Assembly (NCBI RefSeq): GCF_002355275.1
Contig: NZ_CP023449.1
Span: 4,318,001-4,382,000 of the forward strand
Direction of reading: 5' to 3'
Length of the DNA stretch: 64,000 nucleotides
Source of the DNA: Rhizorhabdus dicambivorans
GTDB lineage: Bacteria; Pseudomonadota; Alphaproteobacteria; Sphingomonadales; Sphingomonadaceae
Shown piece by piece: positions 52,007 to 60,662 of the stretch. A model generated the notes under the pieces. That model was not told the origin of the DNA. It ran no database searches and saw only the letters and a list, made by a program, of their open reading frames with translations. Position numbers and translations under genes: made by a program. Numbering within the stretch: the stretch's first letter is position 1; each line of letters opens with the position of its first letter.

Positions 52007-52972
52007 TCAGTCCTGCGGCGCCGCGCGCTGGGCGGCGAGCACCGTGTCCATCTCGTCGAGCCCGCTGAGCGGCACCGCATAATGGCTGCGATCGTCGATC
52101 TCGCCGAGGTGGGCGAGGATGTCGTCGCAGCTCGGCGCATCGGGCCCGGGCGCGTACCAGCCCTCGGTCAGCCCCACGAACAGCCGCGAATATTTGCCGC
52201 CGAGCACCGAATACATGTTCTGCGAGCTGTCGCACTGGCGGCTGGCCATGTAGCAGGCGAGCGCGGCGACGAATTCCGGCTTCATCGCCTCGGCGAAATG
52301 GCGGGTGCGTTCGCCGGCCGCCTTGAGGAAGGCGATGTCGGGCCGCTCGGCCAGCGGCGTGCCGCCGAGCCGCCCGCCCTGCGCGTTGGGGAACAGCGTG
52401 TTGACGACGACGCCCGCCGGCGCCTCCTGCGCGATGACATTCATCAGCCCGATCATCGCGGTCTTGGCCGCGCCGTAACTGGCGCGCATCGGATTGCCGA
52501 ACACGCCCGATTGCGATCCGACCAGCACCAGCCGGCCATAGCTCTGCTTCACCATTTCGCGATAGGCGGGCTGGCAGACGTTGAACGCGCCCTTCACATG
52601 GACGGCGAACACCGCCTCGATATCTTCCTCTGTCAAGGTGCCGAACGGCGCGTTGCGCTGGTTGCCAGCATTGGAGATGACGATGTCCACCCGGCCGAAA
52701 TGGGAGAGCGCGGCGTCGATGATCGCCTGCCCGCCGGCCGCGCTGGCGACGCTGTCATAATTGGCGACCGCGCGGGCGCCACCATCGCGCAGCTCGCGCA
52801 CGATCGCGTCGGCATAGTCGGACGATCCGCCTTCGCCGGTGGTGCTGCCGCCCAGATCATTGGCGACGATCGCCGCCCCGCGCCGGGCCAGTTCGCGGCA
52901 GAAGGCGCTGCCGAGCGCGCCGCCCGCGCCCGTCACCACCGCGACCTGCCCGCTGAAATCGATCCGGTCCAT
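52007..52972 (-). CDS. Short-chain dehydrogenase of the MFE-2/17beta-HSD4 type
   Basis: A 321-residue SDR. TGAGGALG (14-21) binds NAD, NDLGGSTTGEGGSSDYAD is the insertion typical of the (3R)-hydroxyacyl-CoA dehydrogenase part of multifunctional enzyme 2, NAGNQRN follows strand 4, and the catalytic set is Ser in VGSQSG with YGAAK. The extra C-terminal 60 residues are unlike plain SDRs. It likely oxidises a 3-hydroxyacyl-CoA, or a steroid-like alcohol. First gene of the SDR-TesB-TauD operon, divergent from the Gfo/Idh/MocA gene. Confidence 0.88.
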   Translation of the reverse strand: MDRIDFSGQVAVVTGAGGALGSAFCRELARRGAAIVANDLGGSTTGEGGSSDYADAIVRELRDGGARAVANYDSVASAAGGQAIIDAALSHFGRVDIVISNAGNQRNAPFGTLTEEDIEAVFAVHVKGAFNVCQPAYREMVKQSYGRLVLVGSQSGVFGNPMRASYGAAKTAMIGLMNVIAQEAPAGVVVNTLFPNAQGGRLGGTPLAERPDIAFLKAAGERTRHFAEAMKPEFVAALACYMASRQCDSSQNMYSVLGGKYSRLFVGLTEGWYAPGPDAPSCDDILAHLGEIDDRSHYAVPLSGLDEMDTVLAAQRAAPQD

Positions 52973-53131
52973 GCGTCATCCTCTCAGGCCCGGCATAGTC
53001 GGCTGGACACTTCGCCGCCAATCCGCCCGCCCCCTGGCGCGCGCATGATCACATAGGCGATAGGCCCCGGCAGCCTGTTTTCCGCAGCGGCGGACTGCGC
53101 CACTGTCCGGCCCGCGAGAGGAGACGGGCAT

Positions 53132-54289
53132 ATGGCGGGCAAGCCACTCAAGGTCGGCATCATCAGCGCGAACTGGAGCCTCAAGGTCCATGGTGCCGCA
53201 TGGCGCCGGATCGAAGGAGTCGAGGTCGCCGCAATCTGCACGTCGCGCCAGGAGACCGCCGAGAAGGCCGCCCGCGATTTCGGCATCCCCAGGGCCTATT
53301 GGAACCATGAGGAGATGTCAGCCGATCCCGATCTCGACATCATCGACGTCGGCACCCGCCCGTCCTTCCGCTTCCCGATGGTCATGGCGGCGCTGAACAA
53401 CGGCAAACATGTCTATGACGCGCTGCCTTTCGCCACTTCGCTGGCCGATGCCGAGGCGATGCGCGACGCGCAGAAGGCGGCCGGGACGGTGGGCGTGGTC
53501 GACGCCCAGTTCCGCTGGTCGCCGCCCGCTCAGCAGATGAAGGCGATGATCGAGGCGGGCTTCATCGGCAAGCCGCTGGGCTTCAACGTCCAGCTGATGC
53601 TCCCGCTGATCGTCGCCAACGACAAGCCCTATGCGTACAGCGCCTATTCGGAGCACACCGACCCCTATTATTGGCTGGCCGAGAAGAGCAGCGGCGGCAG
53701 CGCCTGGCGCAACTTCGCGACCCATGCGCTGCTGTTCCTGACCCACCTGATCGGCCCGGTCGAGGAAGCGACCGGCATGCTGACCACCGGCGTCCCCGAA
53801 TGGTTCCTGCCCAATGGCGAGGTGCTGCGCCCGGAAACCCATGACCTCGGCAGCGCGACTCTGCGCATGGCGAACGGCGCGATCGGCAGCCTGCAGGCGG
53901 GCTGGTGCGTGCCCGACACCGAAGGCTGGCGGGTGGAGATATGGGGCGATCGCGGCCGGCTGCTGCTGGTCGACAACAGCTTCGGCAACCTGCTGTCGGC
54001 GAAGCTCTATGCCGGCGACGGCCGCCTGCTCACCTATGGCGAGAGGACCTGCGCCGAGGTGGATATCGACCCCGCCTTCTACGCGGTGCCGGGCACCACG
54101 ACCGCCGAGACCGGCCCCCGCCCCTTCGTGGCAATGGACTGGATGTTCGCCAACATGGTGCAGGCGATCCGATCGGGCGGCGAGGGGTCTCCGAGCTTCA
54201 CCGAAGCCGCGGCGGTCCACCGCGTGGTCGAGGCGGTCGAGCAGGCCAGCGCGGAGCGGCGCTGGCTGCGGATGGACGAACTGGTGTGA
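53132..54289 (+). CDS. Gfo/Idh/MocA-family oxidoreductase with altered active site
   Basis: A 385-residue protein with the two-domain fold of the family: an N-terminal Rossmann part (LKVGIISANWSLKVHGAAW, VEVAAICTSRQETAEKAARDFGI, DLDIIDVGTRPSFRF) and a C-terminal beta-sheet domain. The usual EKP motif, whose Lys is catalytic, reads DALPF here (near residue 96), so the lysine is missing. The dinucleotide loop is also not a plain GxGxxG. It may still act on a sugar-like or hydroxy substrate, or be non-catalytic. GAGAGGAGACGGGCAT gives a good RBS. Confidence 0.8.
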   Translation: MAGKPLKVGIISANWSLKVHGAAWRRIEGVEVAAICTSRQETAEKAARDFGIPRAYWNHEEMSADPDLDIIDVGTRPSFRFPMVMAALNNGKHVYDALPFATSLADAEAMRDAQKAAGTVGVVDAQFRWSPPAQQMKAMIEAGFIGKPLGFNVQLMLPLIVANDKPYAYSAYSEHTDPYYWLAEKSSGGSAWRNFATHALLFLTHLIGPVEEATGMLTTGVPEWFLPNGEVLRPETHDLGSATLRMANGAIGSLQAGWCVPDTEGWRVEIWGDRGRLLLVDNSFGNLLSAKLYAGDGRLLTYGERTCAEVDIDPAFYAVPGTTTAETGPRPFVAMDWMFANMVQAIRSGGEGSPSFTEAAAVHRVVEAVEQASAERRWLRMDELV

Positions 54290-54321
54290 GAAGGTTCGAA
54301 CCGGAATAGCCGCAACGCCGC

Positions 54322-55089
54322 TCAGCCGGGATGCGCGCCGCCGCCGGCCACTTCCAGCCCCCGGCCGGTGATCATCGCCGCCTCGTCGCTGGACAGGAAC
54401 AGCACCGCCGCCGCGATCTCGGACGGCTGGACGCAGCGGTGGATCATCTGGTGGTGGCTGGCCACCTCGGCCTGCTGCTCCAGCGTGAACATCGACGCGA
54501 TCTGCGGCGTGGCGGTGAGGCCGGGCAACACGCTGTTCACCCGGATATTGTCCTGCGCATAGGCGCAGCTGGCATATTGGCTGAGGTGGATAACCCCCGC
54601 CTTGGCCGCCGAATAGGAGGCCGGCGCCGATGGCGTGAAGATGCGGCCCGACATCGAGGCGGTGTTGACGATGGTGCCGCCGCCATTCGCCTTCATCACC
54701 GGAATCTCATGTTTCATCGCCAGGAAGGTGCTGGTCAGCGAGATCGTTACCGTCCAGTTCCAGTCGTCGAGGCTCAGTTCCTCCAGCGAACCGAGCTTCG
54801 CCGCGCCGACATTGTTGAAGGCGTGGCGCACCGGGCCATGCGCCGCGCAGGCGGCGTCGATCATCGCCCTGACCGATGCCTCGTCGGTGGCGTCGGTCTG
54901 GACGAAGCGGGCGTTGCCGCCATCCGCGACGATCGCGTCGCACACCGCCTGCCCCCCGGCAGCGTCAATATCGGCGAGAGTGACCAGCCCGCCCTCGGCA
55001 GCGAAGGCGCGCGCGGCCGCCTCGCCGATGCCGGAACCAGCGCCGGTCACGATCACCGAACGGCCCTCGAAACGGCGGCTGCTGCTCAT
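54322..55089 (-). CDS. Short-chain dehydrogenase/reductase
   Basis: A 255-residue classical SDR. TGAGSGIG (15-22) is the cofactor loop, and ADIDAAGG after strand 2 gives an Asp that favours NAD. NNVG stands in place of NNAG; the catalytic Ser is in NTASMSG and the Tyr-Lys pair is in YSAAK. It ends in the usual C-terminal GGGAHPG. Start 55089 has AGGAG upstream. It is the last of a five-cistron chain (ECH, OYE, SnoaL-like, SDR) read leftwards, probably oxidising a ring or side-chain alcohol of the island's substrate. Confidence 0.9.
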   Translation of the reverse strand: MSSSRRFEGRSVIVTGAGSGIGEAAARAFAAEGGLVTLADIDAAGGQAVCDAIVADGGNARFVQTDATDEASVRAMIDAACAAHGPVRHAFNNVGAAKLGSLEELSLDDWNWTVTISLTSTFLAMKHEIPVMKANGGGTIVNTASMSGRIFTPSAPASYSAAKAGVIHLSQYASCAYAQDNIRVNSVLPGLTATPQIASMFTLEQQAEVASHHQMIHRCVQPSEIAAAVLFLSSDEAAMITGRGLEVAGGGAHPG

Positions 55090-55649
55090 GCCTTGTCTCC
55101 TGTCGGAAGCGCCGTCAGCGCGGCGATGCTGTCTTCGGCCTGATCGGCCCAGAACGGGTTCCAGCTGGCGAAATGCTGGGGCAGCGCGGGCGGCAGCGGA
55201 TGCGCGGCCCAGCCGGTGAAGGGCGCCGAGGGGCGCTCCTCCCAATCGGCCGCATACCAGTGCTTTTCCTGGCGGCGCACGAAATACCATGTGCCGTCGC
55301 GGCGTTCATAGGTGTCGAAATAGGCGATCGCCATCACGATCCACTGGCCGTCGGCCTCATGCTCGGCGCGGCAATAGACGGTGCCATGGGCATGGTCTGC
55401 ATCGTCGAATTCGACATGGTGGCCGCAGAGCTGGTGGATCGAACGGTAGAAGGTGCGGACCGACGGCTCAATGATCGAGCGCAGCACATCGCGGCCCGAG
55501 CCGCGCTTGCCGCAGTTGACGTCGGGAATGAACAGCTCGACCCAGGCGTCGAGATCGCGCCCGTCGATCGCCAGTGCATAGCGGATCGGCAATTGCTGGA
55601 TCGCCGCCAGCGATTCGAGCCGATCGATTCGTTGCTCGATGCCGCTCAT
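55086..55649 (-). CDS. SnoaL-like/NTF2-fold protein
   Basis: A 187-residue protein of the SnoaL_4 type. IEQRIDRLESLAAIQQLPIRYALAIDGRDLDAWVELFIPDV is the standard first helix pair and strand; HQLCGHHVEFDDADHAHGTVYCRAEHE is the inner sheet that lines the pocket. Members include ring-hydroxylating-dioxygenase beta-like proteins, dehydratases and isomerases, including steroid-pathway ones. It overlaps its neighbours by ATGA at both ends. A ligand-binding isomerase or dehydratase role is likely but not proven. Confidence 0.85.
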   Translation of the reverse strand: MSGIEQRIDRLESLAAIQQLPIRYALAIDGRDLDAWVELFIPDVNCGKRGSGRDVLRSIIEPSVRTFYRSIHQLCGHHVEFDDADHAHGTVYCRAEHEADGQWIVMAIAYFDTYERRDGTWYFVRRQEKHWYAADWEERPSAPFTGWAAHPLPPALPQHFASWNPFWADQAEDSIAALTALPTGDKA

Positions 55650-56794
55650 GTCAGCCGCTCCAGGCTGGTGGGATCGAAAGGCAGGAAGGGCTCGCCAGCC
55701 ACCGCCCGGGTGAACCAGGACGGATCGTTGAGGATCGCCCGGCCGACCGCGACCAGATCGAACTCGCCGCGCTCGAACCGCTCGATCAGCCGGGGCAGGT
55801 TGTTCACCGAGTCCTGGCTGGCATCGATATGCTTGGCGCTGCCCTTTGCCTTGTCGAGCGCGACACCGCCCACCGTCATCGATGCCTTGCCGGTGAGCTT
55901 CTTCGCCCAGCCGGCAAGGTTGAGCGTCGATCCCTCGAAGGTCGGCGTGTCGAAATAGCGCTGGCTGGCGTCGAACAGGTCGACCCCGGCATCGGCCAGC
56001 GGGCCGAGCAGCGCGCCGAGGCCGTCGGGCGTGTCGGCGAGCAGGGCGAGGTAGTTCTGCATCTTGAACTGGGAGAAGCGCAGCACGATCGGCTTTTCCT
56101 CGCCGATCTCGGCGCGGATCGCACGGACCACCGCCGCGCCGAATGCTGCGCGCCCTGCCGGATCGCCGCCCCATTGGTCGTCGCGCCGGTTGGTGTAATC
56201 CCATAGGAAGGTGTCGATCAGATAGCCGTGCGCGCCGTGGATGGCGATGCCGTCCGCCCCCAGCGCGACGGCGTTGCGCGCCGCCAGCGCATAGGCGGCG
56301 ATGATGTCGGCGATATCGCTGTCGGTCATCGGCGGCACCGGCGCGAGGCTGGCGTCGCGCCCCTCGGGCCGGAAGGAGATGATGCCGTCGGCCGGCCCCC
56401 ATATGCCCGACGGGCGCATCGGATTGCCGGTGCCCGGGCCGGCATATTCGACGTTCCACATCGGCCCCTGGTGCCAGAGCTGGGGCACGATCCGCCCGCC
56501 CGCCGCATGAACCTCATCGATCACACGCCGCCAGCCGTCGAGCACCTCGACCCCATCGATGCCGGGGATGTCCGGATGGTCGGCGGCAGCATAATGCGGC
56601 AGCGCCACCCCTTCGGTCAGGATCAGGCCCAGGCCGGTCGCGGCGCGGCGGGCGTAATAGCTGGCGACCTCTTCGGTCGGCACCCCGAGCGGCGAGCGGT
56701 AGCGGGTCATCGGCGCCATCACCACCCGGTTGGGCAGGTCCAGGCCGCGCAGGACGAAGGGCCGCAGCAGCGGTTCGATCGGGCTCATCGTCAT
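55646..56794 (-). CDS. Old-yellow-enzyme family FMN oxidoreductase
   Basis: A 382-residue TIM-barrel flavoprotein. LPNRVVMAPMTRYRS (20-34) starts the fold; QLWHQGP (105-111), HGAHGYLIDTFLWDYTNRRDDQWGGD (186-211) with the His186/His189 pair, and VGRAILNDPSWF near the FMN phosphate site are as in NADH:flavin oxidoreductases and 2-enoate reductases. It reduces an activated C=C bond. The neighbours suggest an enone or enoyl-CoA on an alicyclic substrate. Stop overlaps the SnoaL-like start; its start overlaps the ECH stop. Confidence 0.92.
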   Translation of the reverse strand: MTMSPIEPLLRPFVLRGLDLPNRVVMAPMTRYRSPLGVPTEEVASYYARRAATGLGLILTEGVALPHYAAADHPDIPGIDGVEVLDGWRRVIDEVHAAGGRIVPQLWHQGPMWNVEYAGPGTGNPMRPSGIWGPADGIISFRPEGRDASLAPVPPMTDSDIADIIAAYALAARNAVALGADGIAIHGAHGYLIDTFLWDYTNRRDDQWGGDPAGRAAFGAAVVRAIRAEIGEEKPIVLRFSQFKMQNYLALLADTPDGLGALLGPLADAGVDLFDASQRYFDTPTFEGSTLNLAGWAKKLTGKASMTVGGVALDKAKGSAKHIDASQDSVNNLPRLIERFERGEFDLVAVGRAILNDPSWFTRAVAGEPFLPFDPTSLERLT

Positions 56795-57594
56795 TGTCCC
56801 GTGAATTTAGGGCGCCGCTTTTCGATGAAGGCCTTGCGCTTCTCGGCGGTGTCGGCGGTCGACTGGCTCATGAAGATGGCCCGGTTCTCAAGTTCGATCG
56901 CGGCCTCCAGGCTTGGCGCATCGGCATTGAGCCACATCGAGCTCTTGGTGAGCGCGATCCCGATCGGGCTGTTGACCAGGATCGCGTCGGCCAGCGCGAG
57001 CGCTTCATCGATCAGCTTGTCGTCGTCGACGCAGCGCAGGATCATGCCGATCTGGGCGGCCTCCTCGGCCATCACGGTACGGCCGGTCAGCATCAGTTCG
57101 GCGGCGCGCTGGGTGCCGATCAGCCGGGGCAGCATATAGCTGAAGCCCAGTTCATGCCCGGTGCCGGCATTGTGGAAGGCATTGACGAACTTGGCCGACC
57201 GCCCCGCGATCGTCATGTCGGCGGCCAGCGCCAGCGCATAGCCCGCGCCCGCCGCCGCGCCGTTGACCGCGCAGATGACAGGCTGCGGCAGCGCCCGCAT
57301 CCGCACCGGGATCTGCCCGAGCTTGTCCATGATGCGGCGCTGCCACTGCGCCTTGCCCAGATCCTCCGACACCCAGTCGGGCCGGCCGCCGTCGCGGATA
57401 TCGTGCCCGGCGCAGAAGGCGCGACCGGCGCCGGTGAGCAGCACCACGCGCACATCATGATCGTAGCGGATCGATTCGAGCTGGTCGATCAGCTCGCCAT
57501 ACATGGCGTAGCTCAGCGAGTTGAGCGCATCGGGCCGGTTGAGGGTGAGGCGGCAGACCCCTTCGGCCGGGGTGTCGCGCAAGATATCGCCCAT
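56791..57594 (-). CDS. Enoyl-CoA hydratase/isomerase family protein
   Basis: A 267-residue crotonase-fold protein. LNRPDALNSLSYAMYGEL opens the fold, GAGRAFCAGHDIRD (55-68) and NGAAAGAGYALALAADM (112-128) build the two oxyanion-hole backbones, and GHELGFSYMLPRLIG (142-156) holds one of the usual catalytic acids. It is probably a hydratase or C-C cleaving enzyme in beta-oxidation of the island's CoA thioester. Start 57594 was preferred to the ATG at 57606, whose RBS would be too close. First gene of its operon, divergent from the CoA transferase. Confidence 0.9.
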   Translation of the reverse strand: MGDILRDTPAEGVCRLTLNRPDALNSLSYAMYGELIDQLESIRYDHDVRVVLLTGAGRAFCAGHDIRDGGRPDWVSEDLGKAQWQRRIMDKLGQIPVRMRALPQPVICAVNGAAAGAGYALALAADMTIAGRSAKFVNAFHNAGTGHELGFSYMLPRLIGTQRAAELMLTGRTVMAEEAAQIGMILRCVDDDKLIDEALALADAILVNSPIGIALTKSSMWLNADAPSLEAAIELENRAIFMSQSTADTAEKRKAFIEKRRPKFTGQ

Positions 57595-57709
57595 GCGGCT
57601 TCCCATCCTGTCGTCTTCGGTTTCGATCCAATAGCGTCATAAAGAGGAGAGTCCGGGCCTGCGGGGAAGCCCGGCGTCCTGCATATCATGGTTGTGAACA
57701 GGCGGACGG

Positions 57710-57723
57710 CATGACTTGTCATG
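57710..57723. promoter_or_regulatory. Dyad between ECH operon and CoA-transferase gene
   Basis: CATGAC-TT-GTCATG is a perfect dyad about halfway between the two divergent starts. It has the size and symmetry of a repressor operator (for example GntR, TetR or MarR type). No regulator gene is found in this part of the window. Confidence 0.45.
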
Positions 57724-57771
57724 GCGGCTGGCCGTGGCGAGGGATGATCGGGCATAGTTTCAGGTTGAACC

Positions 57772-59001
57772 ATGGCCAGACTACCACTTGAGAATATCCG
57801 CGTCCTCGATCTCACCCGCGTGCTGGCGGGGCCGTTCGGATCGCAGGTGCTGGCGGACATGGGCGCCGACGTGATCAAGATCGAGCGCCCCGGCGCGGGA
57901 GACGACGCGCGCATCTTCGGCGAGCCCTATCTGCGCGATGCCGAGGGCAACCGCACCCGCGAGAACGCCTTCTACATGTCGGTGAACCGCAACAAGCGAT
58001 CGGTGGCGCTCAACATCGCCTCGCCGCGCGGCCAGGCGCTGATCCGCGAGCTGGTCAAGTCGTGCGACGTGGTGATGGAGAATTACAAGGTCGGCGACCT
58101 GAAGCGCTACGGCCTCGACTATGACAGCCTGAAGGCGATCAACCCGCGCATCATCTATTGCTCGGTCACCGGCTATGGCCAGACGGGTCCGCTGGCGAGC
58201 AAGCCCGGCTACGACGCGGTATTCCAGGGCGAATGCGGGCTGATGAGCGTGACCGGCATTCCCGAGGGCAAGCCGGGCGCCGGCCCGATGAAGGTGGGGC
58301 CCAGCATCATCGACCTGTTCACCGGCCTGAACGTCGCCAATGCCGTGCTCGCCGCGCTCTACCATCGCGACGCCGGCGGCGGCGAAGGGCAATATATCGA
58401 CGTCGCGCTGCTCGACTGCGGCATCTCCGCGCTGTCGCATTACGCGCAGATCTACCTGACCTCGGGCGAGGTGCCGGTGCGGCGCGGCACCCAGGGCAAT
58501 GGCGGGATGCCGACCAGCAAATTCCCGTGCAGCGACGGGGCGATCATGATCACCTCTGGCAACGACAAGCAATATGTCGCGCTATGCGACGCGGTCGGCC
58601 ATCCCGAACTGGCGACCCATCCGCGCTTCCACACCAATGTCCTGCGCGTCCAGCATCGCGACGAGATCACCGAGGTGTTCGACGCGATCTTCGCCACAAA
58701 TACGGTGGCCTATTGGCTGGAGAAGCTGGGCGCGGCAGGCATCCCAAGCGGCCCGATCAACGATCTGGAACAGGTGTTCGACTATCCGCAGGCAGTGCAT
58801 CGCGGCATGCGTGTCCGCGTGCCGCACCCACTGAAGCCCGACCTCGATGTGATCCGCAGCCCGCTCAACTTCTCGGAGACCCCGATCACCGACTATCGCG
58901 CCCCGCCTATGCTGGGCGAACATACACGGGAGGTGCTGGCGGCCGAATTGGGGTTGAGCGAAGCCGAGATCGCCGCGCTCGCCGACGAAGGGGTGGTTTG
59001 A
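57772..59001 (+). CDS. CaiB/BaiF class III CoA transferase
   Basis: A 409-residue CoA transferase. It moves CoA between acyl-CoA and a free acid through an Asp-anhydride; Asp148 in KPGYDAVFQG is the catalytic aspartate. VLDLTRVLAGPFGSQVLADMGADVIKIE is the N-terminal signature and GYGQTGP (134-140) a family mark. In the island it would activate the acid substrate as its CoA thioester for the SDR, ECH and OYE enzymes. The first gene of its strand block; it converges with the VOC gene, 7 bp between the stops. Confidence 0.93.
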   Translation: MARLPLENIRVLDLTRVLAGPFGSQVLADMGADVIKIERPGAGDDARIFGEPYLRDAEGNRTRENAFYMSVNRNKRSVALNIASPRGQALIRELVKSCDVVMENYKVGDLKRYGLDYDSLKAINPRIIYCSVTGYGQTGPLASKPGYDAVFQGECGLMSVTGIPEGKPGAGPMKVGPSIIDLFTGLNVANAVLAALYHRDAGGGEGQYIDVALLDCGISALSHYAQIYLTSGEVPVRRGTQGNGGMPTSKFPCSDGAIMITSGNDKQYVALCDAVGHPELATHPRFHTNVLRVQHRDEITEVFDAIFATNTVAYWLEKLGAAGIPSGPINDLEQVFDYPQAVHRGMRVRVPHPLKPDLDVIRSPLNFSETPITDYRAPPMLGEHTREVLAAELGLSEAEIAALADEGVV

Positions 59002-59008
59002 GCGGCGC

Positions 59009-59497
59009 TCAATTCTCCGGGATCGCCGCGCCCACCGCCGCCCAATAGTCGGGCGAACCATAGATATATTCGACATAATGGCCGAGTGTCGCGCGGGCGT
59101 CGGCGTAGAAATAGGTCATTCCATTGGATTCGGAATCGATCGGGATCGCAAAGCCGCGCTCCTTCGCGGTGGCCTGCAACGCCTCCAGATCGGCGAGGCT
59201 GTCGAGCCGCTGGGCGACATGGTGGAAATGCAGCGGCCCTTCGCGGCCCAGCGGCTCGCGGTAGAGATCGACCGCGCCCGATAGCGGCTGGATCAGCTCG
59301 ATCTCCAGATCGCCGGTTCGCCCCAGCGCGATATGGCAATGCGCCACGGCCCCGGCGCGGTCGATCGGGAAGCGGATGTCGCGCAGTTCGAGGAAGCGTT
59401 CGATGCCATGGGCCGAGCGCAGCGCCTCCAGCCCCTTGTCGAAATCGGCGGTGACATAGGCGATCTGATGGAATTTGCCGCCGAGCAGATTGTTCAT
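59009..59497 (-). CDS. VOC/glyoxalase-fold protein
   Basis: A 162-residue protein with two beta-alpha-beta3 units. The likely metal ligands are His10 (KFHQIAYVT), Glu67 (LEIELIQP), His92 (LHFHHVAQ) and Glu143 (HYVEYIYG), as in methylmalonyl-CoA epimerase and glyoxalase I types. An epimerase acting on a 2-methylacyl-CoA would suit the surrounding CoA pathway, but ring-cleaving or other VOC functions are possible. It lies downstream of the sulfotransferase gene on the same strand with a 16-bp gap. Confidence 0.85.
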   Translation of the reverse strand: MNNLLGGKFHQIAYVTADFDKGLEALRSAHGIERFLELRDIRFPIDRAGAVAHCHIALGRTGDLEIELIQPLSGAVDLYREPLGREGPLHFHHVAQRLDSLADLEALQATAKERGFAIPIDSESNGMTYFYADARATLGHYVEYIYGSPDYWAAVGAAIPEN

Positions 59498-59513
59498 GTC
59501 CGTCCTTTCCTCG

Positions 59514-60662
59514 TCAGGCGTAGCCGCGCCGCGCGCGATAATCGGCGAAGCGCTGCCGCAGACCCTTGGCGGTCAGCCCGAAATCCTCGGGCCGGTAGCG
59601 GGGTCCTGCGGCCGCGCGGCGCGGATGGGCGTCGAGCCAGGCCTGCATCACCGCCTCGGTCCCGGCCGTCAGCGTCAGGCCGAAATGTTGATAGAGCCGC
59701 TTGACCGTGCCGAGCTGATCGCGCGTGAAATCGCTGAACTCGATGTCGAAGAAGCGATTGTCGCTCTGGCTGCGAACCTGTTCCGCGCGATCGAGCGCCA
59801 CCGCCCACATCTCCGCCTCGCGCCGGCCGATCGCTTCGGGATCGGCGCGTTCGCCCGCGAAGACGCGCTGCGCGGCGAGGATCAGGTTGCAGATCGACGG
59901 TAGCGCCTCGACCGGATCGCGATGCGTCTGGACGATCATCGCGTCGGGGAAGACATCCAGCACCTCGCGCAGCGAGAAGAGGTCCGTCGGGTTCTTGAGC
60001 AGCCAGCGCCGGTCGTCATCCTTACCGATCAGCCGCAGCACATCGGCCAGCCAGCGGTAGCTGTCCCTGTCGTCGCGATCGCGATACCAGCCGTCATAGC
60101 GCGGCACCGGCCACATCGACGGCCACATGTTGCTGGCGAAGCCGGTGGCGAGGATGAACAGCGATTCCTCGATCCCCTCGGCCGACATCATATGGTCGTC
60201 GAGCATTTCCGGCGCGCTGGCGATGAAGGCTGCGATCCCCTCGGAGACGGCACGGTACTGCGGGATGCTCGGCCACTGGCCGCGCGGCGGGCGCGGCATC
60301 GGCGCGACGGTCAACCAATGCTCGGGGCCCTGGAACTGCGGATCGAGCGAAAGCAGCTGGTGGAGCGCGGTGGTGCCCGAGCGGACCAGTCCGGCTATGA
60401 TCAGCGGCTGGCGGATCGGCATCGCCAGCACATCGGCATGCCGCCGCAGTCCGTCGACCGCCATGGCGCGGGCATCGAGGAACTGGCCGATCCGGAAGGC
60501 GGTCGCCTGGACGAAGGGTTCGGCTAGATCGAGCGCGCGGATGTCGGCGAGCAGCAGGTCCAGCCCTTCGCGGAAAGCGGGATCGCCGAAGTCGGACAGG
60601 CCGGTCCGCGCCGCCGACGCGGCCAGCATCGCTTCGGGCCGCAGCGGATCGTGCAGGGTCAT
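59514..60662 (-). CDS. Sulfotransferase family protein
   Basis: A 382-residue PAPS-dependent sulfotransferase-like protein. GLVRSGTTALHQLL (91-104) is the 5'-phosphosulfate loop, VQTHRDPVEALPSICNL near residue 245 the 3'-phosphate motif. The family (Sulfotransfer_3 type) is common in sphingomonad catabolic islands, where its true role is seldom known. With a TauD enzyme in the same island, either adding or handling sulfate esters is possible. Its start overlaps the stop of the alcohol dehydrogenase gene (ATGA), so ADH, sulfotransferase and VOC form one operon. Confidence 0.88.
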   Translation of the reverse strand: MTLHDPLRPEAMLAASAARTGLSDFGDPAFREGLDLLLADIRALDLAEPFVQATAFRIGQFLDARAMAVDGLRRHADVLAMPIRQPLIIAGLVRSGTTALHQLLSLDPQFQGPEHWLTVAPMPRPPRGQWPSIPQYRAVSEGIAAFIASAPEMLDDHMMSAEGIEESLFILATGFASNMWPSMWPVPRYDGWYRDRDDRDSYRWLADVLRLIGKDDDRRWLLKNPTDLFSLREVLDVFPDAMIVQTHRDPVEALPSICNLILAAQRVFAGERADPEAIGRREAEMWAVALDRAEQVRSQSDNRFFDIEFSDFTRDQLGTVKRLYQHFGLTLTAGTEAVMQAWLDAHPRRAAAGPRYRPEDFGLTAKGLRQRFADYRARRGYA

